From: JAHEDH01 sp963753285
GTDB lineage: Bacteria > Actinomycetota > Acidimicrobiia > Spongiisociales > ZC4RG35
Assembly (NCBI GenBank): GCA_963753285.1
Contig: CAVWBT010000008.1
Location: 1-64,000, forward strand
Length of the DNA: 64,000 nt
Reading direction: 5' to 3'
The position numbers were made by a program, and so were the translations under genes. Of the stretch, positions 7,419 through 16,409 are shown one piece after another; positions within the stretch are counted from its first letter, which is position 1, and each line of letters begins with the position of its first letter. The notes below the pieces were generated by a model, which saw only the letters and a program-made list of their open reading frames with translations, was not told the DNA's origin and searched no databases.

Positions 7419-8639
7419 GTGACGACACGCATAGACGCAAACAGACTCATTCCCGGCAGCGGCGACCCGATCGAAGGCGCCTCCCTGATCATCGACGGCG
7501 CATCGATCATCTGGATCGGCCCGACCGGCGACGCTCCAGACGCCGAGACGGTGATCTCCACCGACACCGTCATGCCGGGGATGTGGGACGCGCACGCCCA
7601 CTTCTTCGGACTCACTGCCGCCAACATCGAGTTGCTCGCCGGCATGGCACCGCAAGCGGCCATCCTCCGCTCGCTGCCCGACATGAACGCCATTCTCGAT
7701 GCGGGCTTCACCAGCGTCCGCGAGGTCGGCGGTCACGGCACGTATCTCGCCGACGCAGTGGAAGCCGGGATCGTCCGCGGGCCGTGGATCTACGCCGCCG
7801 GAGCCCCACTCAGCCAAACCGGCGGCCACGCCGACCTCCACGGGCTCCCGGTCGATGTGGTCGACGACGTCTTCGAACGCCACATCGGCTCCCCCACCGT
7901 TGCCGACGGAGCAGACGACTGCCGACGACTGGTTCGGAGACAGCTCCGGCTCGGCGCCCGGGTCATCAAGGTGTGCGCGTCCGGCGGTGTGATGAGCCAG
8001 ATCGATCATCCCAAACACCAGCAGTTCAGCGACGAGGAATTGAAGGCCATCGTCGAGGAGGCAGCACGCGCCGAACGTGTCGTCGCGGCCCACTGTCACG
8101 GCAAACCAGGCATCATGGCCGCGCTCCGGGCGGGCGTGAAGACGATCGAGCACGGATCCCACCTCGATGTCGAGGCGGCCAAGGCCATGGCCGACTCGGG
8201 GACGATCCTCGTGCCGACCAGGTTCGTCGTCCAGCATCTGGTCGACCGGGGGCAGGAGATCGGAATGCCCGATTACGCGTTCAAGAAGATCAACGACATC
8301 GCCGACCGCCACTTCCAGGCCATGCAGACAGCCGTCTCCTACGGGGTGAAGATCGCAGCCGGGACCGACATCTTCGTGCCGGGCACGGCCGGCCGGAACG
8401 GCGAGGAGCTCGGCCATCTGGTTCGAGCAGGCCTGTCACCACTCGAGGCGATCGAAGCGGCAACTGCGACGGGCCCGTTGACGCTCGGCCCACAGGCGCC
8501 CGAGGCGGGCCAGCTGATCGAGGGCTACGACGCCGACGTGATCTGCGTGGCCGGTGACCCGGTCGATGACGTCTCGGTACTGGCCGATCCGGACAACGTC
8601 ACCCACGTCTTCCAGCGGGGAACACTCGTCAAAGGCTGA
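7419..8639 (+). CDS. Metal-dependent amidohydrolase family protein
   Basis: A 406-residue hydrolase of the imidazolonepropionase/prolidase-like branch of the amidohydrolase superfamily. Metal-site elements appear in order: HAHFF (first HxH), a lysine in RVIKVCASGG (possible carboxylated ligand), HCHG, EHGSHLD and GTDIF (catalytic aspartate). It hydrolyses a C-N or similar bond in a small cyclic amide or peptide; the substrate cannot be told from sequence. The start is GTG at 7419: a -10 box TAGATT at 7406-7411 leaves 7 nt, suggesting a leaderless mRNA. It is monocistronic and divergent from pgi. Confidence 0.85.
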   Translation: MTTRIDANRLIPGSGDPIEGASLIIDGASIIWIGPTGDAPDAETVISTDTVMPGMWDAHAHFFGLTAANIELLAGMAPQAAILRSLPDMNAILDAGFTSVREVGGHGTYLADAVEAGIVRGPWIYAAGAPLSQTGGHADLHGLPVDVVDDVFERHIGSPTVADGADDCRRLVRRQLRLGARVIKVCASGGVMSQIDHPKHQQFSDEELKAIVEEAARAERVVAAHCHGKPGIMAALRAGVKTIEHGSHLDVEAAKAMADSGTILVPTRFVVQHLVDRGQEIGMPDYAFKKINDIADRHFQAMQTAVSYGVKIAAGTDIFVPGTAGRNGEELGHLVRAGLSPLEAIEAATATGPLTLGPQAPEAGQLIEGYDADVICVAGDPVDDVSVLADPDNVTHVFQRGTLVKG

Positions 8640-8694
8640 ATCCGTTCGTGTGACGGAAACGTCGATATTCCCGCTGTTCTCGTCACGAGAACGG

Positions 8695-9327
8695 TCAGAC
8701 GATGCGGCGGTTGGAGGCCCAACGGGCGAGCTCGTGGCGGTTGCTGAGCTGGAGTTTGCGAAGCACGTTGGACACGTGTGTTTCGACGGTCTTCACCGAG
8801 ATCGAGAGGCGACGGGCGACCTGCTTGTAGGAATAGCCCCGAGCGATCTGGCGGAGCACCTCCCGCTCGCGGGGAGTCAGTTGATCCATCTCGGGATCGA
8901 TCTCGGCAGGCACCGTGTCGGCAAAGGCATCGAGCACGAACCCGGCGAGTCTCGGGGAGAACACCGCGTCGCCGGCATGGACCCGCTCGATCGCCTCGAC
9001 CAGTTCCTCCGGTGCGATCGACTTGGTGACGTAGCCGCGGGCACCCGCCCGGATCATGGCGATCACGTCCTCGGCCGCGTCCGACACGGACAGGGCGAGG
9101 AACTTGACGTCCGGGTTGGTCTCCGAGATGTTCTCTATCACGGCCAGTCCACCGCCACCCGGCATGTGCACGTCGACGAGCACGACGTCCGGTCGGTGCT
9201 CACGGATGGCGTCGATCGCATCGTCGATGTCGGAGGAGGCAGAGACGACGTCGACCGAGCCCTCCAGCTCCGCCCTGACGCCGGACAGGAACAGACGGTG
9301 GTCGTCCACCATCGAGATCCTGATCAT
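8695..9327 (-). CDS. NarL/FixJ-type response regulator
   Basis: A 210-residue receiver plus LuxR-type DNA-binding regulator. The acidic pocket is D8/D9, the phospho-acceptor D52 lies in VLVDVHMP, and lysine is in GYVTKS. The C-terminal helix-turn-helix (about 145-205) begins LTPREREVLRQIARGYS and ends KTVETHVSNVLRKL. Its start overlaps the stop of the kinase gene by 4 bases, so it is the cognate partner of the PspC-domain kinase and very likely controls the divergent PspC/LiaF-like gene and itself. Confidence 0.94.
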   Translation of the reverse strand: MIRISMVDDHRLFLSGVRAELEGSVDVVSASSDIDDAIDAIREHRPDVVLVDVHMPGGGGLAVIENISETNPDVKFLALSVSDAAEDVIAMIRAGARGYVTKSIAPEELVEAIERVHAGDAVFSPRLAGFVLDAFADTVPAEIDPEMDQLTPREREVLRQIARGYSYKQVARRLSISVKTVETHVSNVLRKLQLSNRHELARWASNRRIV

Positions 9328-10517
9328 GTGCGATTCCTCCTGATCGACAATGCAACCTCGGTTCCCTCACCGGGCTCACTCACGATCGTTGCAGATCCGC
9401 CGTGTCGTCGCATCCTCCCGACGATCGAATCCGCGAGACCGTGCCGGTCACCGTCGACCATTTCGGGATCGAAGCCCTTGCCCTGGTCGGTCACGAACAC
9501 CTCGATGGTGTCGTCGGAGACCTCGTGATACACGGTGATCTTGCCAGCGCCGGAGTGTTTCGCTGCATTCATCAGCGCCTCGCCGGCGGCTGCGACGATG
9601 GGGGATGTGACCTCGTCGAAGGGTGTGTCGCCGACCCCGATCACCTCGACCGGGATGTCGAATTCGGCTTCGACACGGTCGGCGACCGATTGGATCGCGG
9701 TCGACAGGCGGTCCGAGCCCGGAACCGGCGAGCTGTCGAACAGCCAGCGGCGTAGCTCACGCTCCTGGGCCCTGGCGAGCGTCACCATCTTCTTGGGATC
9801 TTCGCTGCGCTGGATCAACGCGAGCGTCTGAAGCACCGAATCGTGGAGGTGTGCAGCGACCTCTGCCCGTTCCTCCTGGCGAACCCGCTCGGTCCGCTCT
9901 GCGCCGAGGTCTTGAGCCAGCGACCAGATCCACGGGCCGAACAACACCGTCAGGCCGGCGCCGGTGGCCGCAACGGCGATGAAGATCGATCCGAACTGGG
10001 GAGCGGCGTTGCCGCCGAAGATGCCGAGGCCGACGATGACCAGCAGAACGCCGACGACCGTGCGAGATCGTCCAGGCTTCTCCGGAGTCTCGACCAGTGA
10101 CAGGAGTGCAGATCGCGAGTCGATCGCCCGGCGGTCGAACAGGAAGGCGAGACCGAAGATCACGAACATCGCTGGGAAGACCACGGCATCGCCGGGCCAG
10201 ACGCCAATCGCGCGAAAGGCGAGTAACACCGACAGGAATACCATCCCCACGCCGACACGCTGCGTTGCGCCGATCGGCTCACGTGGCTCGATGTCGGAGT
10301 CGGAGACGCTGTCCAGCGTCGCCGCCCAACCGGCGAGATACAGCACGATCCCGAACCCCCACACGAAGGTGAGCACAGCGAATGCGGCGCGGACGAAGAC
10401 GGTTTCGACGCCCAGCCGTCGCCCGATCCCAGCCGCCAGGCCGGCAACGACACGGTCGTCGTAGGAGCGGACGATCCCGTAGTCGGAGAGCCGAAAGGAG
10501 GACGCTGTGGTATTCAC
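9324..10517 (-). CDS. PspC-domain sensor histidine kinase
   Basis: About 397 residues from GTG 10517 (the frame is open to 10583). An N-terminal PspC domain (IVRSYDDRVVAGLAAGIG, with a transmembrane helix) is followed by further membrane segments to about residue 200, then a DesK/NarX-type dimerisation helix with the phospho-histidine in AAHLHDSVLQTLA, an N-box EALMNAAKHSG and a degenerate G-box. PspC domains respond to envelope or membrane stress. It is translationally coupled to the response regulator downstream and divergent from a gene carrying the same PspC domain, a layout typical of LiaFSR-like envelope stress systems in actinobacteria. Confidence 0.9.
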   Translation of the reverse strand: MNTTASSFRLSDYGIVRSYDDRVVAGLAAGIGRRLGVETVFVRAAFAVLTFVWGFGIVLYLAGWAATLDSVSDSDIEPREPIGATQRVGVGMVFLSVLLAFRAIGVWPGDAVVFPAMFVIFGLAFLFDRRAIDSRSALLSLVETPEKPGRSRTVVGVLLVIVGLGIFGGNAAPQFGSIFIAVAATGAGLTVLFGPWIWSLAQDLGAERTERVRQEERAEVAAHLHDSVLQTLALIQRSEDPKKMVTLARAQERELRRWLFDSSPVPGSDRLSTAIQSVADRVEAEFDIPVEVIGVGDTPFDEVTSPIVAAAGEALMNAAKHSGAGKITVYHEVSDDTIEVFVTDQGKGFDPEMVDGDRHGLADSIVGRMRRHGGSATIVSEPGEGTEVALSIRRNRT

Positions 10518-10647
10518 ACCTCGTATGGTGTCACCTCCCTCACCGCATCGCAATGAGGGATGACCCTGAGGGTCTCCACACACCTCAGGGTTGCCGAGGG
10601 GTCAATCCCGATGGAAGCCGATTGATGGGACCGTCACAGTGGATGAC

Positions 10648-12213
10648 ATGGAAACACAAACATCATCAACAGCTCTCGAAGAGCAGCCGAAGCCGTCGGA
10701 CGGTCCGCTCGTTCGAGTCCGCGAGGGTCGAGTGCTCGGCGGAGTCGCCACCGGGATCACCCGGAAGTTCGACGTTCCGCTCTGGCTGGTCCGATCGGCC
10801 TTCGTGCTGACCGCCATCTTCGGCGGCTTCGGATTCGCCCTCTACGGCATCGCCTGGCTGGCCATTCGCGACGAGAACGAGAACGAGCCGATCGCAACCC
10901 GGCTGATTCGCCGCATCGACGGCTCGACGGGCTGGATCGGCGTGGCACTCATCGGCGTCGCAGTACTGATCATCATCGATCAGATCGGCTTCGTCAGAGG
11001 CGACATCGCAGCGGCGATCGTCCTCGGCGTGCTCGGCGTGCTCCTGTATCGAGGCGAACTGGATTTCGGCTCCAAGGAGCCGAAATCGGCGTCCGAGACA
11101 GCCACCAGTGCAGCGGCGGCCACCACGTCGGAAGGAACCACCATGACTGTCAGCTCACCACCTGCGTCACCTGCGACGCCAACGCCTCCCACCACCGCGA
11201 AACCGTCCCGGCCACCCAAGCCTCGCCCCGAGCCCAGCATCCTGGGTCGACTCACGGTTGGGATCGGCGCCGTCGCTCTGGGTGCCATGGGTGTCATCGA
11301 TACGGCCGTGGCAGACGTCGACTTCGCCTTCCGCCACTACGTCAGCGCCGCGATGCTGATCGCCGGTGTCGGCCTGTTGGTCGGAGCGTTCTGGGGTCGT
11401 GCCCGTGGGCTGATCGCCCTCGGTGTCATCCTCACCCCGATCGTGTTCTTCAGCCCCATCGGTGATCTCGACGTCGTCGGCACCGTCGGAGAACGTCGGG
11501 TCAATCCCGAGACCGTCGCCCAGATCCCCGAGACGATCGACATGGGCATCGGTTCTCTCCGGCTGGATCTCAGCGATGTCGACTTCGCCGGCGCCGAGGT
11601 TTCGACCACCGTCGACATCGGTATTGGCGAGTTGATCGTATACGTGCCCGACGACGTGACCGTCGACGTCGAGGGCGATCTCGGGATCGGCGAGATCGTG
11701 ATCTTCGGCTCCACTCGAAACGGTGTCGGCCTCGAACTCGACCGGCGTCGCGACGGGTCGAACGGGTTCCTCGATCTCAACCTCGACGGCGGCATCGGCT
11801 CGATCAAGGTGATCTCCCGCTCGGGCGCCCGACCCGATGTGGAGGCTCCCGCAGAGCTCCCCGGCATTGCGCAGATCTTCGAGGACTCGACGCTGGTTCG
11901 TCCCGTGACCCTCGACAGCTCATACGAGTTCGAGAACGGCGACTGGTTCATCGATCTGACCGACACGGTCATCCCGATCGGAGGAGTCGAAACCGAGATC
12001 GAACTCGACGAGGGCACGCTGGTCATCTCGGTGCCCCGAGGCGTCGCCGTGGCTGCGACCGCCGAGGTCGGAGGCGGAATCATGTCGATCTTCGGCGCCG
12101 AGCGGCTCGGGGTCGGATTGAGCGAAGAGTTCGGAAACCCCGACACCGCCGACATCGTGGTCGACGTCCAGATCGACTCCGGCATTCTGATCATCACAGA
12201 GGAGAACTCATGA
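10648..12213 (+). CDS. PspC / LiaF-like membrane protein
   Basis: About 521 residues from ATG 10648 (alternative GTG 10633 or an upstream ATG). Residues about 20-75 are a PspC domain (LVRVREGRVLGGVATGITRK) with a membrane helix; two more membrane segments follow, then a Pro/Thr/Ala-rich linker (about 160-190), three further membrane helices, and a long beta-rich C-terminus with repeated G(I/L)G motifs (DMGIGSLRLDL, DIGIGELIVYV), as in the LiaF/DUF2154 cell-wall-active-antibiotic response domain. It is probably the membrane effector or sensor regulated by the divergent kinase/regulator pair. The downstream small membrane protein overlaps it by 4 bases. Confidence 0.82.
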   Translation: METQTSSTALEEQPKPSDGPLVRVREGRVLGGVATGITRKFDVPLWLVRSAFVLTAIFGGFGFALYGIAWLAIRDENENEPIATRLIRRIDGSTGWIGVALIGVAVLIIIDQIGFVRGDIAAAIVLGVLGVLLYRGELDFGSKEPKSASETATSAAAATTSEGTTMTVSSPPASPATPTPPTTAKPSRPPKPRPEPSILGRLTVGIGAVALGAMGVIDTAVADVDFAFRHYVSAAMLIAGVGLLVGAFWGRARGLIALGVILTPIVFFSPIGDLDVVGTVGERRVNPETVAQIPETIDMGIGSLRLDLSDVDFAGAEVSTTVDIGIGELIVYVPDDVTVDVEGDLGIGEIVIFGSTRNGVGLELDRRRDGSNGFLDLNLDGGIGSIKVISRSGARPDVEAPAELPGIAQIFEDSTLVRPVTLDSSYEFENGDWFIDLTDTVIPIGGVETEIELDEGTLVISVPRGVAVAATAEVGGGIMSIFGAERLGVGLSEEFGNPDTADIVVDVQIDSGILIITEENS

Positions 12214-12509
12214 AGCGGCATCCATTGGACACCATCTCGCTCGTATTCGGACTGCTGTTCGCCGGATTCGGCCTGACGTTCTTGATCGCCACGGACCCGT
12301 GGGATCTCGTGTTCGATTCGGTCAGCCTCGGCTGGCTGCTCCCGATGGTCGTCCTCGCAGGAGGGGCGGCACTGCTCGTTTCGGCGCTGCGTCCAGACGC
12401 AAAGGCGATCACCGATTCACCGTTGACCCGATCGACGACGACCGGGGCGGGTTCAGCCCCGGTTGCGCCAGCTGTTGAGAGCCATCCGGGAGCCACTGAA
12501 GAGGAGTAG
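12210..12509 (+). CDS. Small two-helix membrane protein
   Basis: A 99-residue protein with two predicted membrane helices (about 8-27 and 45-65) and a charged, Thr/Pro-rich tail. It starts ATGA, overlapping the PspC/LiaF-like gene, so it is in the same envelope-stress operon. I recognise no family. Its last 57 bases overlap the 3' end of the convergent transporter half-gene. Confidence 0.7.
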   Translation: MKRHPLDTISLVFGLLFAGFGLTFLIATDPWDLVFDSVSLGWLLPMVVLAGGAALLVSALRPDAKAITDSPLTRSTTTGAGSAPVAPAVESHPGATEEE

Positions 12510-12827
12510 CACACCGAAGAGCCGACGGAGCAGGTCTCCGTCGAGCTGATTGGCGAGGAGGGCGGCCCCGAACGAGGTGGCCGCCCCGATCGCGCCGATG
12601 ATCACGGCGGACCGTAGCTCTACCCGATTGTTGTTCACGTTCACCCGGGTACCCGAGATCGCTGTGAACACGATGGCGAACAACGAGGTCCCCTGAGCGA
12701 TGTGCTGGTCCATCGACAGCAGAAACACCATCCCGGGCACCATGATCACGCCACCACCGATGCCTGCGACACCGGAGGCGATGCCGGCGGTGAGACCGAT
12801 CAACAGCGCGCCGATGAAGTCGATCAT
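12453..12827 (-). CDS. TauE/SafE half-transporter (second gene)
   Basis: A 124-residue membrane protein equal to one of the two repeats of TauE/SafE (TSUP) anion transporters: four hydrophobic segments and the repeat signature GVAGIGGGVIMVPGMVFLL near the N-terminus. Full-length members have both repeats in one chain of about 250 residues. Here the first repeat is encoded by the preceding gene, and the ATGA overlap (12824-12827) couples their translation. The two probably assemble as a heterodimer moving sulfite, an organosulfonate or a similar anion; the substrate is unknown. Confidence 0.78.
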   Translation of the reverse strand: MIDFIGALLIGLTAGIASGVAGIGGGVIMVPGMVFLLSMDQHIAQGTSLFAIVFTAISGTRVNVNNNRVELRSAVIIGAIGAATSFGAALLANQLDGDLLRRLFGVLLLFSGSRMALNSWRNRG

Positions 12828-13192
12828 CCAATCACCATCCGCAATCCGGACACGATCAGCACCGCCGCGAAGACGTTCCTCAGTGTGCGCGGGGACAGGC
12901 GATCCATGAGCGTGGCCCCATAGGCGGCTCCGAGGACGCCGCCGATTGCCAGACCGACTCCGACCACCCAATCGACCTGCCCTTCGACGGCGAATCCCGC
13001 CATTCCGGCGATGGCGATGACGATGATCGCAGCGAGGGAGGTGGCGTGGGCGACGTGGCGCTCGGTCTTGAGCACCCAGAGAATGAGCGGTACGAGCACG
13101 ATGCCGCCGCCGACTCCGAAGAACCCACCGACGAATCCGCCTGCGATCCCGACGATCAGGATTCGGGGATCGAACGAACGCTCAACAGGCAC
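12824..13192 (-). CDS. TauE/SafE half-transporter (first gene)
   Basis: A 122-residue membrane protein (from GTG 13192; the frame is open to ATG 13216) with the TSUP repeat signature GFFGVGGGIVLVPLILW and four hydrophobic segments, ending LIVSGLRMVIG. It corresponds to the N-terminal half of a TauE/SafE transporter. A TATCCT box 6 nt before GTG 13192 favours a leaderless start there. It is translationally coupled with the second half-gene downstream. Confidence 0.78.
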   Translation of the reverse strand: MPVERSFDPRILIVGIAGGFVGGFFGVGGGIVLVPLILWVLKTERHVAHATSLAAIIVIAIAGMAGFAVEGQVDWVVGVGLAIGGVLGAAYGATLMDRLSPRTLRNVFAAVLIVSGLRMVIG

Positions 13193-13227
13193 CCCGCGAG
13201 GATAGGTCGAAGCCAACTCGATGCAGT

Positions 13228-13521
13228 TCAGGTCTTTCGGCGAGCTCCCATGAGTCGTCGCAGCCGGGGGGATGCCGATCTGAGCCCGATCTCGGTGGCG
13301 AATCCTGCGTCGTCCTGAGTCCGGAGGATGACCTGCTCGCCTTCGATTCGCAGATGGAAGCCGTCGTTCTCGCTGTGGACGCCGACGTCATTGAGTGACC
13401 ACTCCCCGAGCACCATGGTCCGGGTACGAATGAGCATGCGTTCGTTCTCGAGGTCGATGACGACGTCGAGCGGCGATTCTTCATCGCCGTGCATTCTCAG
13501 TGACCCCTCGAAACGACCCAC
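13228..13521 (-). CDS. Conserved hypothetical protein, beta-rich
   Basis: A protein of about 97 residues from GTG 13521 (AAAGG 9 nt upstream; the frame opens at 13554). The sequence alternates short charged and hydrophobic strands (FEGSLRMHG, MLIRTRTMVLGEWSL, HLRIEGEQVILRTQDD), suggesting a small beta-barrel or PH-like fold, and ends in a basic tail RLRRLMGARRK. No signal peptide or membrane helix. I do not recognise the family. It lies upstream of the TSUP half-genes on the same strand and may be the first gene of that unit. Confidence 0.6.
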   Translation of the reverse strand: MGRFEGSLRMHGDEESPLDVVIDLENERMLIRTRTMVLGEWSLNDVGVHSENDGFHLRIEGEQVILRTQDDAGFATEIGLRSASPRLRRLMGARRKT

Positions 13522-13591
13522 TAGACCAACCTTTCGATCAGCCCCTGAATCCAACCCGCTGAGTGGGACTCTACCGCGGAGCGCGCGAAAG

Positions 13592-14914
13592 TCAGTGGAT
13601 CGAACGCAGATTCAGGGGCAGGCCGCTGGCGGGTCTCGGGATGGGGACCGGGGCGAAGAACTCGTCTTGGTCCGGTGAAGCCGGGGTGAGTTGGTATTCG
13701 GCGAGTAGTCGAGTCATGACGGCTTTGACCTGGAGGGAGGCGAGGGTCATCCCGAGACAGGTGTGGGCGCCGCCCCCGAATGGGTAGTACTGGTGGGTGT
13801 GCCGGCGGTGTTCTGCACGATCTGGCCCGAACCGGTCCGGCTCGAACTCGAATGGTCGTTCCCACAGGTCGGTCCGGAAGTGCGTCACGAGCGAGGTCGC
13901 GACCACCCACCGATCCCGATCCAGCGTGAACCCGGCGACATCCACCGGCCGCGTGGTCACCCTGGGAATGAACGGCACCGCTGGATACCAGCGCATCGTC
14001 TCGCGAAAGAAGAGATCCTGGTCGATCAGCAGACTCTCGTCCCCGTGGGACATGAACGTCCCGATGTCTGCGGCCTCGGCCCGCAGGCGCTCCTGCCAGC
14101 CGGGTCGCCGAGCAAGCTCCCATCCCATCGCCGTGAGCGTCCCGGTGGTGGTGTCGTGAGCGGCCAGCATCAGGAAGATCATGTGGTCGACGATCTCCTG
14201 GTCCGACAGAGCATCACCGTCCTCGTCGACTGCGTTGGCCAATCGGGTGAACGTGTCGGATCCATCGGTTCCCCGCCGTCCGCCCACTCGTGCCCGGAAG
14301 TAGCGCTCGAGGTATGCCCGTCCCCGCATCCCACGCCGGTACGCGGTTCCCGGAAGGGGTCGGCGGATCGGGGAGATCGCCGCGGTGACGGCATCGAGGA
14401 AGGCGTCGTTGACTCGATCTGTCTCGGGTCCCGGCCGCTCACCGATGAACAACGCACTCGCGATGTCGAGGATCATCTTCTTCATCGACGGATACAACAG
14501 GAACTCCGTCTGTTCGGACCAGGTTCGGACGTGTTGGTCGATGATCGGGTTCATCGCATCGACGTAGGAGGCAAGCGCGTCCTTGCGGAACGCGGCGGTC
14601 ATGACCTTGCGGTGGAATGCGTGTTCGTCGAAGTCACGCAGCATCAAGCCGCGATGGAACAGCTCACCGATGGTGGGATCCCATCCGCCTTGCGAGGAGA
14701 AGGTGTCGCTGCGGTCGAGCAGCATCGCCTTGACGTCTTCGGGTTCAGTGATCACGACGGCCTCGCGGCCCAGCACGTTCACCCGGAAGGTCGGGCCGTA
14801 GCGTTCCGCCCGGTCACGGACCAGCTTCCCTGCGTCTCGGATGAACGCCGGTGTGTGGCCGGCGATCGGGAACCCGGAGCCGCCGGGCACATGCCGTCGG
14901 AGCGTGGTCGTCAT
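13592..14914 (-). CDS. Cytochrome P450
   Basis: A 440-residue haem monooxygenase of the CYP family. The I-helix oxygen-binding motif AAHDTTTGT is near residue 250, the K-helix ExxR is ETMR, and the haem loop FGGGAHTCLG near 380 carries the cysteine ligand. Its relation to sterol/fatty-acid-type P450s (N-terminus PGGSGFPIAGHTPAFIRD) is only suggestive. Electron donors are not encoded nearby. The ATG at 14914 is 29 bp from the divergent AlkC-like gene; the two share a very short promoter region. Confidence 0.93.
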   Translation of the reverse strand: MTTTLRRHVPGGSGFPIAGHTPAFIRDAGKLVRDRAERYGPTFRVNVLGREAVVITEPEDVKAMLLDRSDTFSSQGGWDPTIGELFHRGLMLRDFDEHAFHRKVMTAAFRKDALASYVDAMNPIIDQHVRTWSEQTEFLLYPSMKKMILDIASALFIGERPGPETDRVNDAFLDAVTAAISPIRRPLPGTAYRRGMRGRAYLERYFRARVGGRRGTDGSDTFTRLANAVDEDGDALSDQEIVDHMIFLMLAAHDTTTGTLTAMGWELARRPGWQERLRAEAADIGTFMSHGDESLLIDQDLFFRETMRWYPAVPFIPRVTTRPVDVAGFTLDRDRWVVATSLVTHFRTDLWERPFEFEPDRFGPDRAEHRRHTHQYYPFGGGAHTCLGMTLASLQVKAVMTRLLAEYQLTPASPDQDEFFAPVPIPRPASGLPLNLRSIH

Positions 14915-14942
14915 TGTCTTCGAATCTATACCCTGGGTTCCG

Positions 14943-16055
14943 ATGGCGGAGCCACTGAAGAACTCGTTCGGTCCTGACGTTCCCCCGAGGCTCGCGGAGA
15001 TGATCGCTGCAATCGAGCCGGGCCTCGACGCAGCGGGATTCGTCGAGCATTGCCTGGTCGGGTTCGAGTCCATGGAGTTGACCGAGCGGGCTCGCCACAT
15101 CGCTCGGGTGCTCGCGGACCATCTGCCGTCGGACCGTCGCCGCGCCCTTTCGATCGTCATCGAGTCGCTCGGCCCCGAAATCGAGGATTCGGAGCTGACC
15201 GGCATGGATGGCTTCCTGTATCTGCCATACGTGTTCTTCGTCGCCGACCACGGGCTTGGCCACTTCGAGGAGGCGATGACGGCCCAGTACGAGTTGACGA
15301 AGCGTTTCACTGCCGAATTCAGCATTCGAGCGTTTCTGGAGCGCTATCCCGAGGCGACCTTGGGTCGCCTGCACGAATGGGCGTTCGACCCCAATGTCCA
15401 CGTGCGGCGACTGGTGTCGGAGGGTTCACGCCCTCGCCTGCCGTGGGCGCCCCGCCTCAGGGAGTTCCAGGCCGACCCGGGCCCTGTGATCGAACTGCTC
15501 GAGGCCCTCAAGGACGATCCCGAGGAGTACGTGCGGCGGTCGGTCGCCAACAACCTCAACGACATCTCGAAGGATCACCCCGACCTCGTGGCCGAGGTGG
15601 CTCGACGCTGGTGGGCCGGAGGCTCCCCCGACCGCCGCCGCCTCGTCCGGCACGCCCTGCGCACACTGATCAAGCAGGGTCATCCGGGGGCACTGGCCGT
15701 GTTGGGGCACGGCCCCGATTCACCCATCGAGGTCGTCGCCGTATCGGTTGCACCGACATCGGTGGCGATCGGTGAGAAGGTCGGAATAGAGGTGCGGTTG
15801 ACGAATCGATCGAACCGCGAAGGGGGCGCGCTGGTCGACCTGATCGTCCATTTCGTCAAGGCGAACGGGACTGCGAGCCCGAAGGTGTTCAAGGGGGCCG
15901 AAGTGGCGCTGGAGCCGGGTGAAGAGAAGACGATCTCGAAGACGGTCTCGCTTCGCCAGCACTCGACCCGCACCCACTATCCGGGCCGGCACCAGGTGGA
16001 CATTCAGCTCAATGGGCGGGTGGTCCCCGGAACCGGATTCGAACTCACGCCGTGA
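14943..16055 (+). CDS. DNA alkylation repair protein, AlkC-like
   Basis: A 370-residue HEAT-repeat DNA glycosylase-like protein that probably removes alkylated bases. The N-terminus MAEPLKNSFGP is typical of AlkC. The middle (about 40-240) is alpha-helical repeats including EYVRRSVANNLNDISKDHPD, a hallmark of the AlkC/AlkD superfamily. The last 115 residues form an Ig-like beta domain (SVAPTSVAIGEKVGIEVRLTN), the extra domain of AlkC. The start follows a TATACC box by 10 nt, so leaderless expression is likely. Divergent from the P450 gene. Confidence 0.87.
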   Translation: MAEPLKNSFGPDVPPRLAEMIAAIEPGLDAAGFVEHCLVGFESMELTERARHIARVLADHLPSDRRRALSIVIESLGPEIEDSELTGMDGFLYLPYVFFVADHGLGHFEEAMTAQYELTKRFTAEFSIRAFLERYPEATLGRLHEWAFDPNVHVRRLVSEGSRPRLPWAPRLREFQADPGPVIELLEALKDDPEEYVRRSVANNLNDISKDHPDLVAEVARRWWAGGSPDRRRLVRHALRTLIKQGHPGALAVLGHGPDSPIEVVAVSVAPTSVAIGEKVGIEVRLTNRSNREGGALVDLIVHFVKANGTASPKVFKGAEVALEPGEEKTISKTVSLRQHSTRTHYPGRHQVDIQLNGRVVPGTGFELTP

Positions 16056-16061
16056 AGGGAT

Positions 16062-16385
16062 TCAGGCGCCACCGATCGCACGGCTGAGGATGTTCAACCG
16101 TTCGGGGACCGGCCGGTAGTAGACCCAGCGGCCCCGCTTCTCGCTCTCGACCAGGCCCGCCTCGCGGAGCACCTTGAGATGGTGACTGACCGTCGGCTGG
16201 GAGACACCGAGCGGATCGACCAGATCACACGCCGCGCATGCCTCGCCCGCCGCGCCGATGAGGCTCAACAACCGGAGACGGGTCGGGTCGGCGAGCACCC
16301 CGTACCACTCGGCGAGCCGGGCGGCTTCGTCTGCCTCGAGCGGCTCGTCCAACACGGGTGCACAGCATTCAACGACGGTCTGCAT
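16062..16385 (-). CDS. ArsR family metalloregulator
   Basis: A 107-residue repressor. The winged helix includes GVSQPTVSHHLKVLREAGLV and the beta-wing GRWVYYRPV. An N-terminal ECC pair (C7, C8) and a CAAC pair near residue 50 are candidate thiol ligands for As(III) or a similar soft metal. Preceded by AAGGA (ATG 16385). The permease gene lies 24 bp upstream on the same strand, with a CxC motif, so the pair looks like an arsenic-type resistance unit transcribed permease first. Confidence 0.9.
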   Translation of the reverse strand: MQTVVECCAPVLDEPLEADEAARLAEWYGVLADPTRLRLLSLIGAAGEACAACDLVDPLGVSQPTVSHHLKVLREAGLVESEKRGRWVYYRPVPERLNILSRAIGGA

Positions 16386-16409
16386 GGTCTGATCCTTCCA
16401 CATTCTCGC

